A DNA stretch of 64,000 nt, taken from NCBI RefSeq assembly GCF_017874615.1, contig NZ_JAGIKV010000007.1:62001-126000 (forward strand), in the 5' to 3' direction. The DNA is from Paenibacillus xylanexedens (GTDB taxonomy: Bacteria; Bacillota; Bacilli; Paenibacillales; Paenibacillaceae). Made by a program: the position numbers and the translations under genes. Positions 1-8,824 of the stretch are shown here, in pieces (positions within the stretch are counted from its first letter, which is position 1; the number at the start of each line of letters is the position of its first letter). The notes beneath the pieces were generated by a model that did not search any database, was not told the DNA's origin, and saw only the letters and a list, made by a program, of their open reading frames with translations.

Positions 1-885
1 TCGTGTCAGCATCGTCACTGCCAGAATGACAATCAGGCCAATCGCCAGGCTACTATTGCCTATAATGAATAAGTAGACGATCCATGGAATAAACACAACA
101 GGAACACCAAGCAGTGGCACCAGATCAAAGACCGCACAGACTGCTGCAATGGTAAAGGCGTTAGAGGTTCCCAAAATCAACAAACCTGCATAAATCAATA
201 CAAACGTAATGAGCATCATGATCAACTGTGCCTTCAGATATGAGCGGATCGTCTTGAACACGTGATTACGCATGAATTCAATAGCTAACTTTAATGTTTT
301 GGGCGTTTTCGCACGGGCGAACTTGCGCCAGGATTCAATCTCGATACTGAGGAAAAATGCCAGAATAATCGCAATTCCGAAGTTCGTAATAAACGAAGAG
401 AATGAACTGAGGAAACCTACAACGAATTGCGCGCCGCTAGTTACCCATTTGGACAGGAACCCGGTCAGGGTTGCAAAATAATCATTCGCTTTTTCCATAA
501 CTCCATCAGGGAGAGCGTCTGACTTGTCCTGAATGAATAGAACCAGATTGGTGAATTCACGTTGTATCATTTCAATGTATACGGGAAAATTATCTTGAAG
601 ATTGGAAATTTGTGAAATGATAATCAAGCCTACCCCAAAAAAGGCAGCGACAATTAATGCAAGAAACAACAAGACGGAGATGGCGGCTCCAAGTGTCTTG
701 GGCAATCCTTTGCGATGTAAAAATTTGGCCAGCGGTTCAATCATCCAATACACAATGAATGATAGAAAGACCGGTGCAGCCACATGGTATAATTGACTGA
801 AACCGTACATGATCACATACACGGTTAATACGAGCAATGCGATGTCAAAGACAGTTCGCCCGTATTTTTTGTAAAGCGGTAGCAT
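1..885 (-). CDS. AI-2E family transporter-like membrane protein (partial)
   Basis: The gene runs off the left edge, so only the first 295 codons are visible. The protein is a polytopic membrane protein: an N-terminal hydrophobic pair, an amphipathic stretch around residues 95-150 (FPVYIEMIQREFTN), then more membrane segments. This is the profile of the AI-2E/PerM transporter family, which includes sporulation protein YtvI; the substrate is unknown. Two in-frame ATGs exist, at 891 and 885. The ribosome site AAAGGAG lies only 2 nt from the first but 8 nt from the second, so the start at 885 (MLPLYKKYGR) is chosen. It is transcribed away from the deacetylase gene. Family call is inference from topology and sequence pattern. 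Confidence 0.8.
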   Translation of the reverse strand, partial: MLPLYKKYGRTVFDIALLVLTVYVIMYGFSQLYHVAAPVFLSFIVYWMIEPLAKFLHRKGLPKTLGAAISVLLFLALIVAAFFGVGLIIISQISNLQDNFPVYIEMIQREFTNLVLFIQDKSDALPDGVMEKANDYFATLTGFLSKWVTSGAQFVVGFLSSFSSFITNFGIAIILAFFLSIEIESWRKFARAKTPKTLKLAIEFMRNHVFKTIRSYLKAQLIMMLITFVLIYAGLLILGTSNAFTIAAVCAVFDLVPLLGVPVVFIPWIVYLFIIGNSSLAIGLIVILAVTMLTR

Positions 886-1060
886 GGACATGGCTCCTTT
901 TGATGGCAATAATTAGATTGTATTTATTGTACACGATAGCTATCTTTTTGGGAAAACAGGATTCAAGAAAAGTCTGAACTATGATAAAATTAAAGGCGGT
1001 TTATTTTAGATAGTGCCATAGTGCACCGTAATTCAGCAGGAGAAGTGGGGAGCTTGCAAC

Positions 1061-2464
1061 ATGACAACGATACTTCAGAGTATTCTACTGTGGTTATTGT
1101 ATCTTTCATCTTTTTACGCCTTTATTCCAAGTTTGATTAGCAGGTTTTTCGGGTTTCGTGTATTCAGACGGGGAAAAAGTGATACACAATTTGCATTAAC
1201 GTTTGACGATGGGCCAGATCCACACTATACGCCTAGACTGCTCGATCTGCTCCGTCAGTATCAAGCAAAAGCAACATTTTTTGTCGTTGGAGAACATGCT
1301 GCGAGTCATCCTGAACTCATTCAGCGTATACATGACGAAGGCCATCTTATTGGCATTCATAATTATATTCACAAGACGAACTGGCTCATGCGGCCACGTA
1401 CCGTTCGAGATCAGATTCAGCGAACAGGTCAGATCATCCATGAAGTAACCGGCGTGAAGACTTGTTATTATCGTCCACCGTGGGGAATTATGAATTTGTT
1501 TGATTTTTTCAGCAAGAAAGAACGAAAGATTGTACTGTGGTCCTCCATGTTTGAAGACTGGAGAAGCAGAGTAGGTGCCCAGAGATTGACCGAACGGATG
1601 CTGAAGGAACTGAGAGGCGGTGAAGTCATGCTGCTGCATGATCGAGGAACGACCCTTGGTGCTGATGCACACGCGCCGGAGCAGATGCTTCAGGCGCTGG
1701 AAGTCGTCTTGCAGGAAGCTGAACGACTAGGCCTGCAAAGCGTACGCGTCGATACGTTGATGGGAGGTATCACAGTGAGCGAATCTCAGAACAAGAATCA
1801 ACCACAGACAACGTTGAAGTTATGGAAACGACTCGTTGTGGCCTTGTGGCTGGGTTGGGAGAAGTTGTTCCACTGGGTATATCATCTGCGGACGGCTTCG
1901 CCAGAAGATCCAATGCTGCACTTTCGATCCCGTGTATATCACGGAGCACGAATGGAGATGAGTGATGGTCATGTCATTCAAAACGGAGATCCGGTCATTG
2001 AACTGCATTTTGACAATCAGAAGTTGTTTGAACTTGGGGTGACTTCACGTTCCAGTATGCATTTGGCTATTCGCATGATTCGGACGATGGAACAGCAATT
2101 GCCGGATTTGGCACGCATGGTGGCACTCGAACCTGAGTTACGCTCTGCCAAGGCGATATACGGTGTGAGCATGATTAACAGAGGTCCGGAAAAATTCGGA
2201 TTTACCATACAAGACCTACCCCCTGGGCCGTTCAGTGCTGCATCCAAAGTATACTTGAAGCTGCTGTTGAGTGTGATCCATCCGGCAGGAACCAAACGTC
2301 TGAAACAGCGTACAGAACAATTGGTACCCAAGATGATTGCCATGCCGCTGGATGTACTGCTTGAACGTTACGGTCAACATACGACGCAGGTAGCAGCAAC
2401 GGTAGAAGAGTCGAGAGATGGCTCGCTGTTAATTGAAAAAGAGTTACTTCCAGAGCAGAATTAA
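1061..2464 (+). CDS. Polysaccharide deacetylase (NodB) with YkoP-like C-terminal domain
   Basis: A carbohydrate esterase family 4 protein of 467 residues, probably removing acetyl groups from cell-wall or other N-acetylated glycans. Residues 4-27 form a membrane anchor or uncleaved signal. The NodB motifs are complete: TFDDGPD at 47-53 (catalytic D49, metal D50), metal histidines H100 and H104, RPPWG at 138-142, and LHD at 192-194. After a linker near residue 245 comes a second domain of about 200 residues that resembles Bacillus YkoP, a protein of unknown function. Fusion of these two halves is the odd point. The start ATG follows GGGGAG by about 9 nt. A bidirectional terminator separates it from the convergent ilvD. 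Confidence 0.88.
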   Translation: MTTILQSILLWLLYLSSFYAFIPSLISRFFGFRVFRRGKSDTQFALTFDDGPDPHYTPRLLDLLRQYQAKATFFVVGEHAASHPELIQRIHDEGHLIGIHNYIHKTNWLMRPRTVRDQIQRTGQIIHEVTGVKTCYYRPPWGIMNLFDFFSKKERKIVLWSSMFEDWRSRVGAQRLTERMLKELRGGEVMLLHDRGTTLGADAHAPEQMLQALEVVLQEAERLGLQSVRVDTLMGGITVSESQNKNQPQTTLKLWKRLVVALWLGWEKLFHWVYHLRTASPEDPMLHFRSRVYHGARMEMSDGHVIQNGDPVIELHFDNQKLFELGVTSRSSMHLAIRMIRTMEQQLPDLARMVALEPELRSAKAIYGVSMINRGPEKFGFTIQDLPPGPFSAASKVYLKLLLSVIHPAGTKRLKQRTEQLVPKMIAMPLDVLLERYGQHTTQVAATVEESRDGSLLIEKELLPEQN

Positions 2465-2492
2465 ACGGACTGATCACACCAACCAGCAAAAG

Positions 2493-2537
2493 AAAAGGGT
2501 TGCCCTTCGCCAGATTTGGCAGAAGAGCAACCCTTTA
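2493..2537. terminator. Bidirectional terminator between the deacetylase gene and ilvD
   Basis: Arms AAAGGGTTGC and GCAACCCTTT enclose a smaller hairpin, with T-rich sequence on one side and A-rich on the other. It lies between two convergent genes and can serve both. Confidence 0.8.
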
Positions 2538-2549
2538 TTTATTAGTGAA

Positions 2550-4235
2550 TTAGATACTCAGTACGCCACCGTTGCTTGCATTGGTAACCAGTTTGGAATA
2601 ACGAGCCAGGTAACCGGTTTTTACTTTCGGTTCAAAGCCTTTCCAACCTGCGCGACGATGTTCAAACTCTTCGTCACTGATGTGCAATTCGATGATACGG
2701 TTGTTCAGATCCAGCTCAATGATGTCTCCTTCTTCAACAAAGGCGATTGGACCACCTTCAGCTGCTTCCGGAGAAATATGTCCGATACTGATTCCGCGGG
2801 ATGCGCCAGAGAAGCGTCCATCGGTGATCAGACCAACTTTGGCACCCAATCCCATACCTACGATCTGGGAAGTAGGAGCCAGCATCTCAGGCATACCTGG
2901 TCCGCCTTTTGGTCCTTCATAACGGATAACAACAACATGTCCTTCTTTAACTTTGCCGTTAGCAATACCTTCGAGCGCTTGCTCCTGGGAGTCAAAGCAG
3001 ATGGCAGGACCTTTGTGGTATCCGCCAACCGAAGCATCAACTGCACCAACTTTGATGATAGCGCCTTGTGGTGCAAGGTTACCAAACAATACAGCTAGGC
3101 CGCCTTTTTCGGAATGCGGGTTATCCAGATGGTGAATGACATTTGTATCCTGAATTTCTTTTCCTTCAACGTTCTCACGGATTGTTTTACCTGTTACCGT
3201 AATGCAGTCACCATGAATTGCGCCTGGTTTCTTGAGCAATTCGTTCAGCACTGCGCTTACGCCGCCTGCATTGTGAACGTCTTCGATGTGAAGATCGGAA
3301 GCAGGTGCAAGTTTCGCCAGATGCGGAACGCGGTTCGCTACTTCATTAATACGTTCGATTGGATACTCGATACCTGCTTCATGAGCCAGTGCCAGCGTGT
3401 GCAGTACTGTATTCGTAGATCCGCCCATCGCCATATCCAGTGCAAACGCGTTATCGATCGCTTCTACAGTTACGATATCACGTGGTTTCAAGTCCAATTT
3501 GATGAGTTCCATCAATTGGGTAGCAGATTGTTTAACAAACTCACGACGCTCAGGAGCAACGGCAAGAATGGTTCCGTTACCTGGCATAGCCAGTCCCATC
3601 GCTTCAGCCAGACAGTTCATGGAGTTTGCCGTAAACATACCGGAACATGATCCACATGTTGGACAGCCGAACTGTTCAAGTTCAAGCAAGCTCTTATCAT
3701 CAATTTTACCTGCTTGGTAAGCCCCTACACCTTCGAATACGGAAGTCAGGGAAAGAGCTTTACCATTGCTGTCACGACCAGCTTTCATTGGTCCACCACT
3801 TACGAACAGGGTAGGGATGTTTACGCGAAGCGCACCCATCATCATGCCTGGTGTGATTTTGTCACAGTTCGGGATACATACCATGCCGTCGAACCAGTGT
3901 GCAGATACAACGGTTTCCACGGAATCCGCGATAATGTCACGGCTTGGCAGCGAGTAACGCATACCAATGTGTCCCATGGCAATACCATCATCTACTCCGA
4001 TGGTGTTGAATTCGAATGGAACGCCACCGGCTTCACGAATAGCATCCTTTACAATTTTACCGAATTCCTGAAGGTGGACGTGGCCGGGCACGATATCGAT
4101 GTATGAGTTACATACGGCAATAAACGGCTTGCCGAAATCCTCTTCTTTAACGCCCGCTGCGCGGAGCAAACTCCGGTGTGGTGCACGGTCAAAACCTTTT
4201 TTGATCATATCGGAACGCATCTTCTTGGCTGACAT
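2550..4235 (-). CDS. ilvD: Dihydroxy-acid dehydratase
   Basis: Catalyses dehydration of 2,3-dihydroxy-isovalerate and the isoleucine homologue, the third step of branched-chain amino acid synthesis; cytoplasmic, iron-sulfur dependent. Family landmarks are all present: C42 in [18 protein letters not shown], the [13 protein letters not shown] cluster segment, and the C-terminal TDGRFSG and GHISPEA blocks. The product is 561 residues, the usual length. The open frame extends 21 codons further upstream, but the start at 4235 ([10 protein letters not shown]) matches the family N-terminus and has GGGGGAA upstream. It stands alone, not in an ilvBNC-leu operon, and has a leader of about 300 nt with an intrinsic terminator. 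Confidence 0.97.
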   Translation of the reverse strand: MSAKKMRSDMIKKGFDRAPHRSLLRAAGVKEEDFGKPFIAVCNSYIDIVPGHVHLQEFGKIVKDAIREAGGVPFEFNTIGVDDGIAMGHIGMRYSLPSRDIIADSVETVVSAHWFDGMVCIPNCDKITPGMMMGALRVNIPTLFVSGGPMKAGRDSNGKALSLTSVFEGVGAYQAGKIDDKSLLELEQFGCPTCGSCSGMFTANSMNCLAEAMGLAMPGNGTILAVAPERREFVKQSATQLMELIKLDLKPRDIVTVEAIDNAFALDMAMGGSTNTVLHTLALAHEAGIEYPIERINEVANRVPHLAKLAPASDLHIEDVHNAGGVSAVLNELLKKPGAIHGDCITVTGKTIRENVEGKEIQDTNVIHHLDNPHSEKGGLAVLFGNLAPQGAIIKVGAVDASVGGYHKGPAICFDSQEQALEGIANGKVKEGHVVVIRYEGPKGGPGMPEMLAPTSQIVGMGLGAKVGLITDGRFSGASRGISIGHISPEAAEGGPIAFVEEGDIIELDLNNRIIELHISDEEFEHRRAGWKGFEPKVKTGYLARYSKLVTNASNGGVLSI

Positions 4236-4324
4236 GGTGTATTCCCCCCAAATATATAATATTGAGCAACATGAATGGAAAAGTAAATGGCAGTGCATCT
4301 GTCGTTTAATTTCATCCGTACTCT

Positions 4325-4350
4325 AAAAAAAAGGACCGGCAAGCCGGTGT
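4325..4350 (-). terminator. Terminator hairpin in the ilvD leader
   Basis: On the minus strand ACCGG-CTTG-CCGGT is followed by eight T residues, about 90 nt before the ilvD start. It could end transcription from upstream or be a conditional attenuator. The stretch 4236-4543 (308 nt) holds no gene. I looked for a T-box signature (AGGGTGG-ACC) and did not see one. Confidence 0.6.
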
Positions 4351-4543
4351 CGAGCTCCCCGTAGTTTGTGAAATTCTTTGCTGCTTTAAACCCGTGAACA
4401 CCCAGTTTTTCTATTGAGTCTATCACAACCGTCGTCATATTTCTACAATCAATAGAAAGAAGCCTCAAACCATTTTCATGGAATTAGACTTCTTGATTTG
4501 CGGGAAAGCTATGATCATGTTTCGATGTGGCAAGCGGAATTCA

Positions 4544-4795
4544 TTAGTTTGTTCCGCCTTTGCGTCCAATCTCACGATAGAATTCCTTATTATGAGTTTC
4601 GGAGGTTGCTTCGCCGCCCTTGCGACCAATCTGCTTGTAAAAGTCAGTGTCATGGGCATCTGAAGTCGCTTCTCCACCCTTTTTTCCAATCATCTGGTAG
4701 AAGCTTCGATCATGGTTCTTGGAAGTCGCTTTGCCACCTAATCTGCCAGCTTCCTCACGGCTCATCTTGCGTTCTGACGTCGGTTGACGTGCCAT
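4544..4795 (-). CDS. GsiB-like KGG-repeat stress protein
   Basis: A small, very hydrophilic protein (83 residues) built of the KGG repeat found in GsiB-type general stress and LEA-like proteins, thought to protect other proteins under drying or salt stress. The period is exactly 20 residues: glycine pairs fall at 20-21, 40-41, 60-61 and 80-81, each in a unit of the form (F/Y)Y-x-x-IG(R/K)KGGEATS. No enzyme motif, signal or membrane segment. The start is set by AAGGAG about 10 nt upstream. A sequence resembling a sigma-B-type promoter precedes it. Family assignment is firm; the exact role is inference. Confidence 0.88.
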   Translation of the reverse strand: MARQPTSERKMSREEAGRLGGKATSKNHDRSFYQMIGKKGGEATSDAHDTDFYKQIGRKGGEATSETHNKEFYREIGRKGGTN

Positions 4796-4848
4796 TACAA
4801 ATCACTCCTTACAACGATAAGTTGTTTTTTGTAGCGCGTACCCCTAAT

Positions 4849-4874
4849 TTACCACCTTATTTCCAGCCTGAAAC
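4849..4874 (-). promoter_or_regulatory. Possible sigma-B/F-type promoter of the KGG-repeat gene
   Basis: GTTTCA, 14 nt, TGGTAA, about 55 nt before the start codon. It resembles GTTTAA-N14-GGGTAT with two or three deviations. Bacillus gsiB has a sigma-B promoter. Weak on sequence alone. Confidence 0.35.
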
Positions 4875-4918
4875 AACACACCAAGATAGAATCGATGGTG
4901 AAGAGATCCGTCAGAGCA

Positions 4919-5959
4919 TTAGGCCGACCGTTTGAACACCTCATGCCGATTGAAAGAAAAGCGGGATATATCCGGTTCAATTATGGGTTTGAACGTGTGA
5001 CGTACAGCCGGCAGAGCCAGTGTGACTGCGAAGAGTATGGCAATGACAAGTATGACTGGAATATACGCCGAGTTTCCCATATAACTGTAGACTCCAGACC
5101 AGATCGCGAGACGAACGAGAAACCCGTGCAGCAGGAACACATAGAGTGTGCGTCGTCCAAGGTCCGTCAGTCTGGAAGTCAAGGAAGGTACCCAAGCCAA
5201 GAACAATGCTGCCGATGCGATTTCCAGCAAGTATACACCTACCCGGAAGATGCCGGCATACCATTCGTGGTGACCCAGTTCGGCGTACGTCATGCTGCCG
5301 AGTAACCATCCGGTTGAAATATTCAAACCCCCATACCCGATCCATACCAACAGTGCAGCAGAGAGAATGGCTGCGGTTTTTCGCCCCCAACCGGATAATA
5401 AACGTGAACGGATGGTTGCTCCATAGTCATAACCGATGACAAAAAACGGCAAAAATACAAACGTACGGCTGAAGCTGAGCCAGAACCCGTCGATGGGCAA
5501 ATACCCGGCAATTACACCGAGCGCAATCGATCCAATCAGCCGATATATCGGTTTCCAGGAAATCGTCAGACGAAGCAACAGTCGCCAACAGAAATGACTC
5601 GCGAGAAACCATAACAGCAAGTAAGGTGCAAAGAAGGATAGCCGCATATGGGGGGTGTGAAATACGGTAAAGTCCATCAATGCGTATAAGGACTGAAACA
5701 GTACATACTGTAGTGCAATCTGCTTCAGGACATTTCGCCCAGATGCACCCTGAAGTGAGTGTGTCGCAAAATACCCGGTTACCCATACAAAGAGTGGCAT
5801 GTGAAACGTATATATCCACAGGAACAGAGCTTCTGCTCCTGCAAAACGTGTGATGAGTGGTTCAAGTGCATTACCAGTAAGGACACAGACGATAAGCATA
5901 AAGCGCAGATTGTAAAAGAAAGATTCCTGATCATCCCGGATCAGTGTCTGATTTTTCAT
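4919..5959 (-). CDS. Membrane acyltransferase (fucose 4-O-acetylase-like, acyltransferase 3 family)
   Basis: A 346-residue integral membrane protein with about ten hydrophobic segments. The N-terminal region NLRFMLIVCVLTGNALEP and the FHMPLFVWVTGYFA segment are typical of the fucose 4-O-acetylase branch of acyltransferase family 3, where an early histidine (FHMP) is conserved. Such proteins O-acetylate surface polysaccharides; the substrate here is unknown. The start follows AAGGGGG by about 8 nt. It is alone between the KGG-repeat gene and kdgK, which is divergent, so the 5960-6181 intergenic control sites could act on either gene. Confidence 0.82.
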   Translation of the reverse strand: MKNQTLIRDDQESFFYNLRFMLIVCVLTGNALEPLITRFAGAEALFLWIYTFHMPLFVWVTGYFATHSLQGASGRNVLKQIALQYVLFQSLYALMDFTVFHTPHMRLSFFAPYLLLWFLASHFCWRLLLRLTISWKPIYRLIGSIALGVIAGYLPIDGFWLSFSRTFVFLPFFVIGYDYGATIRSRLLSGWGRKTAAILSAALLVWIGYGGLNISTGWLLGSMTYAELGHHEWYAGIFRVGVYLLEIASAALFLAWVPSLTSRLTDLGRRTLYVFLLHGFLVRLAIWSGVYSYMGNSAYIPVILVIAILFAVTLALPAVRHTFKPIIEPDISRFSFNRHEVFKRSA

Positions 5960-6037
5960 GGTGTAGCCCCCTTATAGACCCTGTTTGCAAGGTCATTTGC
6001 ATCTGTAATAAGGGTAATATGGATGTTCATTATCTAT

Positions 6038-6053
6038 TGTGATTTAATTCACA
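6038..6053. promoter_or_regulatory. CRP/FNR-type palindromic operator
   Basis: TGTGATTTAATTCACA is a perfect TGTGA-N6-TCACA palindrome, the form recognised by CRP/FNR-family regulators, including Bacillus Fnr. It lies between the divergent acyltransferase gene and kdgK, about 55 nt upstream of the kdgK -35 box. The regulator is unknown. Confidence 0.5.
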
Positions 6054-6055
6054 TC

Positions 6056-6069
6056 GGTAAGCGTTATCT
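6056..6069 (+). promoter_or_regulatory. cre-like site upstream of kdgK
   Basis: GGTAAGCGTTATCT matches the CcpA consensus TGWNANCGNTNWCA at 12 of 14 positions (mismatches at both ends). It is plausible for catabolite control of uronate breakdown, and is directly next to the TGTGA palindrome. Confidence 0.35.
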
Positions 6070-6107
6070 TTTCTCAAAGCTGTGACAACAAAATGAACGC
6101 TTCGGGA

Positions 6108-6136
6108 TTGACAACGGTTGCATAGAGGATGACAAT
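6108..6136 (+). promoter_or_regulatory. Sigma-A promoter of kdgK
   Basis: TTGACA at 6108-6113, 17-nt spacer, GACAAT at 6131-6136. Transcription should start near 6143, about 40 nt before the kdgK ATG. Confidence 0.65.
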
Positions 6137-6181
6137 AGAAAAAGAAGATGAGGGAATGTAACTATAAGGGGGGAAGAAATC

Positions 6182-7147
6182 ATGTCAACGAGTCCCTATC
6201 CAAGCCCGGAAATTATTACGTTTGGGGAGAGTATGGGTTTGCTGACCGCCAAGGATACAAGAGGGCTGGAATATGCAGCCACACTGGACAAGTCTTTCGG
6301 GGGTGCTGAGAGCAATCTGGCTATTGGCGTATCCCGCCTGGGGCATACCAGTGGTTGGTTTGGACGTTTGGGCAATGATCCGATGGGCAGTATGATTCTG
6401 AAAGCCATTCGCGGTGAAGGCGTAGATGTATCCCGAGTACGTTTAAGTGATGACGAGCCCACTGGTTTGATGATTCGTGAGAACGCTTCCGGGAAAGCCT
6501 CGGTGCATTATTATAGGAAGCTATCTGCTGCAAGTGCGATTACACCTGATGATCTGGATCCCGACTATATTGCCGGGGCGAAGATATTGCATGTTACGGG
6601 TATAACGGCAGCGATAAGCCCGTCCGGACTTGCTACGGTAGAGGCTGCCATACATATTGCCAAACAGGCAGGGGTGAAAGTAAGCTTTGATCCAAATCTG
6701 CGTCTCAAACTATGGTCAGCGGATGAGGCCCGTCCAGTTATACTGCGTTTAGCTGAACTGGCGGACTACTTTTTACCGGGTCTGGACGAGATGAAACTTC
6801 TATATAACGAAGAAAATGATCAAAAAGTACTTGAGCGTTTATCTGCCATGAATGCTGTGTGCATCGTGAAGGGTGGCCCTGATTTGACCTACGTATTGGC
6901 GAATGGTACCCTAACGGAAGTTCCGTACTTTAAGGCGGATAATGTTCTGGATACGGTAGGAGCAGGAGATGGTTTCTGCGCGGGATTTTTATCGGGTTTG
7001 TTAAAAGGATACTCCCCGCAGGAAGCAACCCGTCTCGGCAATTTGACCGGTTCCATGGTTATACAGGCTGTTGGCGATTGGGAGGCGCTCCCGACGTGGG
7101 GGCAGGTCGAGGCCAAGCTGAACAACGTTGCCCATGTTGAGCGCTAG
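6182..7147 (+). CDS. kdgK: 2-dehydro-3-deoxygluconokinase (PfkB family)
   Basis: Phosphorylates 2-keto-3-deoxygluconate to KDPG, the penultimate step of hexuronate and pectin breakdown. This is a PfkB-fold sugar kinase of 321 residues. Visible landmarks are the N-terminal GGAESNLAIG sugar-binding segment (40-49), FDPNLR at 169-174, and DTVGAGD at 257-263 with catalytic base D263. Specificity for KDG is inferred from these motifs plus the adjacent KDPG aldolase gene 88 nt downstream. GGGGGGAAG precedes the ATG. With the GH105 operon 40 kb away it points to pectin or rhamnogalacturonan use. Confidence 0.92.
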   Translation: MSTSPYPSPEIITFGESMGLLTAKDTRGLEYAATLDKSFGGAESNLAIGVSRLGHTSGWFGRLGNDPMGSMILKAIRGEGVDVSRVRLSDDEPTGLMIRENASGKASVHYYRKLSAASAITPDDLDPDYIAGAKILHVTGITAAISPSGLATVEAAIHIAKQAGVKVSFDPNLRLKLWSADEARPVILRLAELADYFLPGLDEMKLLYNEENDQKVLERLSAMNAVCIVKGGPDLTYVLANGTLTEVPYFKADNVLDTVGAGDGFCAGFLSGLLKGYSPQEATRLGNLTGSMVIQAVGDWEALPTWGQVEAKLNNVAHVER

Positions 7148-7235
7148 TCGCTGCTGACATCATATATGGCTCATCTTCGTTCTTAAATGTAAGGCTTGTA
7201 TACACAACCACCACATTGACAAGGGAGAGAATGAA

Positions 7236-7901
7236 ATGAAGAAGCTTCAGCTGTTACAAAAAATTACGGACAATGGGGTTGTGGCAGTTCTGCGTGCAGA
7301 TTCTGCGGATCAAGTCATTGCCATGGCCGAGCAAGCGATTGCGGGTGGCATTAAAGTTATCGAGATTACGATGACAGTACCCAGTGCACTCAAAGCCATT
7401 GAAAAATTAAGCCGTGTATACCATTGGAACACACAAGATCCAGAGAAATTCGCGATTATTGGTGCGGGAACGGTGCTTGAACCGCAAACGGCAAGAGCGG
7501 CCATCATGTCAGGTGCCGAGTTTGTAGTCGGACCTTCCCTGAACCCGGATACCGTGCAGATCTGCAACCTGTATCGAATTCCGATTCTGCCTGGTGTGAT
7601 GACGATTGCTGACGTTCAACGCGCATTGGAACTTGGCGTGGACATTGTGAAGTTGTTCCCGGGTAATCTGTATGATCCTTCGATTATCAAAACGATGAAG
7701 GGCCCTATGCCGCAGGCGAATTTTATGCCAACTGGCGGGGTATCCTTGTCTAATCTGGGGGATTGGATCAAGGGTGGAGCAGTCGCTGTAGGGATCGGCT
7801 CCGACTTGACAGCGGAAGCTGTGAAGACGGGTGACCTGAGTCATGTCCGTCGCAAAGCTGAACAATATATGGATGCTTACCGCAAGGCCAAGGCTGAATA
7901 A
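7236..7901 (+). CDS. kdgA: KDPG/KHG aldolase
   Basis: Class I aldolase splitting 2-keto-3-deoxy-6-phosphogluconate into pyruvate and glyceraldehyde-3-phosphate. The 221-residue protein carries the catalytic glutamate in VIEITMT (E43), the phosphate-binding GAGTV region, and the Schiff-base lysine in VKLFPG (K139). PTGGVSLSN near residue 165 is the second phosphate-binding loop. It follows kdgK on the same strand with no terminator seen between them, so a two-gene operon is likely. The ribosome site is AAGGGAGAG. A hairpin without a T-run follows. Confidence 0.94.
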   Translation: MKKLQLLQKITDNGVVAVLRADSADQVIAMAEQAIAGGIKVIEITMTVPSALKAIEKLSRVYHWNTQDPEKFAIIGAGTVLEPQTARAAIMSGAEFVVGPSLNPDTVQICNLYRIPILPGVMTIADVQRALELGVDIVKLFPGNLYDPSIIKTMKGPMPQANFMPTGGVSLSNLGDWIKGGAVAVGIGSDLTAEAVKTGDLSHVRRKAEQYMDAYRKAKAE

Positions 7902-7922
7902 TATTTTTAATTCGTAGAAGAG

Positions 7923-7947
7923 GGGAGCCTGATGGACGAAGGCTCCC
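7923..7947 (+). other. Hairpin after kdgA
   Basis: GGGAGCC and GGCTCCC pair over an 11-nt loop but are followed by AATTC, not a T-run. It may stabilise the 3' end of the kdg message or allow read-through into the hydrolase gene. Confidence 0.4.
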
Positions 7948-7992
7948 AATTCTGTGAGCCGCGGCACCTGCGGAAGTGAAGAAAGGTGATTA

Positions 7993-8760
7993 ATGTTGAG
8001 AAATCGGTATAATACAGGGCGCAAGAAGAGGGGCATCGGGAAATTCCTGCTCGTACTTCTGGCGCTCATTGTCATTGGATGTGGATTTGTTGCGTGGAAA
8101 TTATTCACATCATACGGTCCCCAAGAAACAGCTCAAACAGCCATGGAAACAGCCAATCCGGTGACGGTGAGTGAACAAGAGAACTGGATTGATTTTGTGC
8201 CAGACAAACCGACGGGGAAAAGTGTACTTTTCTATCCTGGTGGACTGGTAAAACCGGAAAGTTATGCACCACTTGCGCATGAGCTGGCTGCTGCGGGTCA
8301 TCACACGATTATTGCCAAGATGCCAGTTAACCTGGCAGTGCTTAAGCCAAACTTGGCAGATGAGATTCTGGCCGCATATCCAGAAGAACAATTTGTTATG
8401 GGTGGACACTCTCTCGGCGGGTCGATGGCTGCACGTTATGTAGCCGCACATCCAGATGCACTTCACGGGATCTTCTTCTTGGCATCTTACCCGGATGAAA
8501 AAGGAAGCGTAAAGTCACTTGGAATACCTGCTTTATCTATTCTGGGTACTAAAGATGAAGTCGTGAATGCTACGAAGTATCAGAATGGACGGATGTATCT
8601 TCCAGAAGACACCTTATATTACACCATTGAAGGTGGTAACCACGCCCAGTTCGGTGATTATGGTCATCAAAAAGGAGATGGCGAGGCGGAAGTGAGTGGA
8701 GAAGAACAGCTGAATCAGACGGTCAAGACGGTACTGGCTTGGTTAAGTACCATCAAGTAG
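7993..8760 (+). CDS. Membrane-anchored alpha/beta hydrolase
   Basis: A 255-residue alpha/beta-hydrolase-fold protein; the real substrate is unknown. Basic N-terminus plus a hydrophobic stretch at about 18-37 suggests an anchor with the enzyme outside the membrane. The catalytic triad can be read directly: nucleophile S140 in GGHSLGG, D188 in LGTKDEV, H217 in GGNHAQFG. The pattern YPGGLVKPESYAP is typical of the dienelactone-hydrolase-like group annotated as alpha/beta hydrolase. ATG follows AAAGGTGAT. It may be co-transcribed with kdgKA, but no functional link is evident. Confidence 0.85.
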   Translation: MLRNRYNTGRKKRGIGKFLLVLLALIVIGCGFVAWKLFTSYGPQETAQTAMETANPVTVSEQENWIDFVPDKPTGKSVLFYPGGLVKPESYAPLAHELAAAGHHTIIAKMPVNLAVLKPNLADEILAAYPEEQFVMGGHSLGGSMAARYVAAHPDALHGIFFLASYPDEKGSVKSLGIPALSILGTKDEVVNATKYQNGRMYLPEDTLYYTIEGGNHAQFGDYGHQKGDGEAEVSGEEQLNQTVKTVLAWLSTIK

Positions 8761-8824
8761 GTTTTGATTATACTGCATTAAGGGTTGAATGCATTTATAG
8801 CATAACTTGATGGAGGTGATATGG

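Noticed and set aside
2433-3098. 221-codon plus-strand frame over ilvD
   Set aside because: Antisense to conserved ilvD codons and no ribosome site.
4236-4543. T-box riboswitch before ilvD
   Set aside because: Expected from Firmicute ilv genes, but neither the AGGGTGG-type antiterminator element nor a specifier stem could be found.
4544-4795. Short regular DNA repeat that could suggest a CRISPR or satellite
   Set aside because: The 60-bp period stays in frame in a coding sequence with ribosome site; it is the KGG protein repeat.
7923-7947. kdgA hairpin as an intrinsic terminator
   Set aside because: No T-run follows the stem, so it is listed only as a hairpin.
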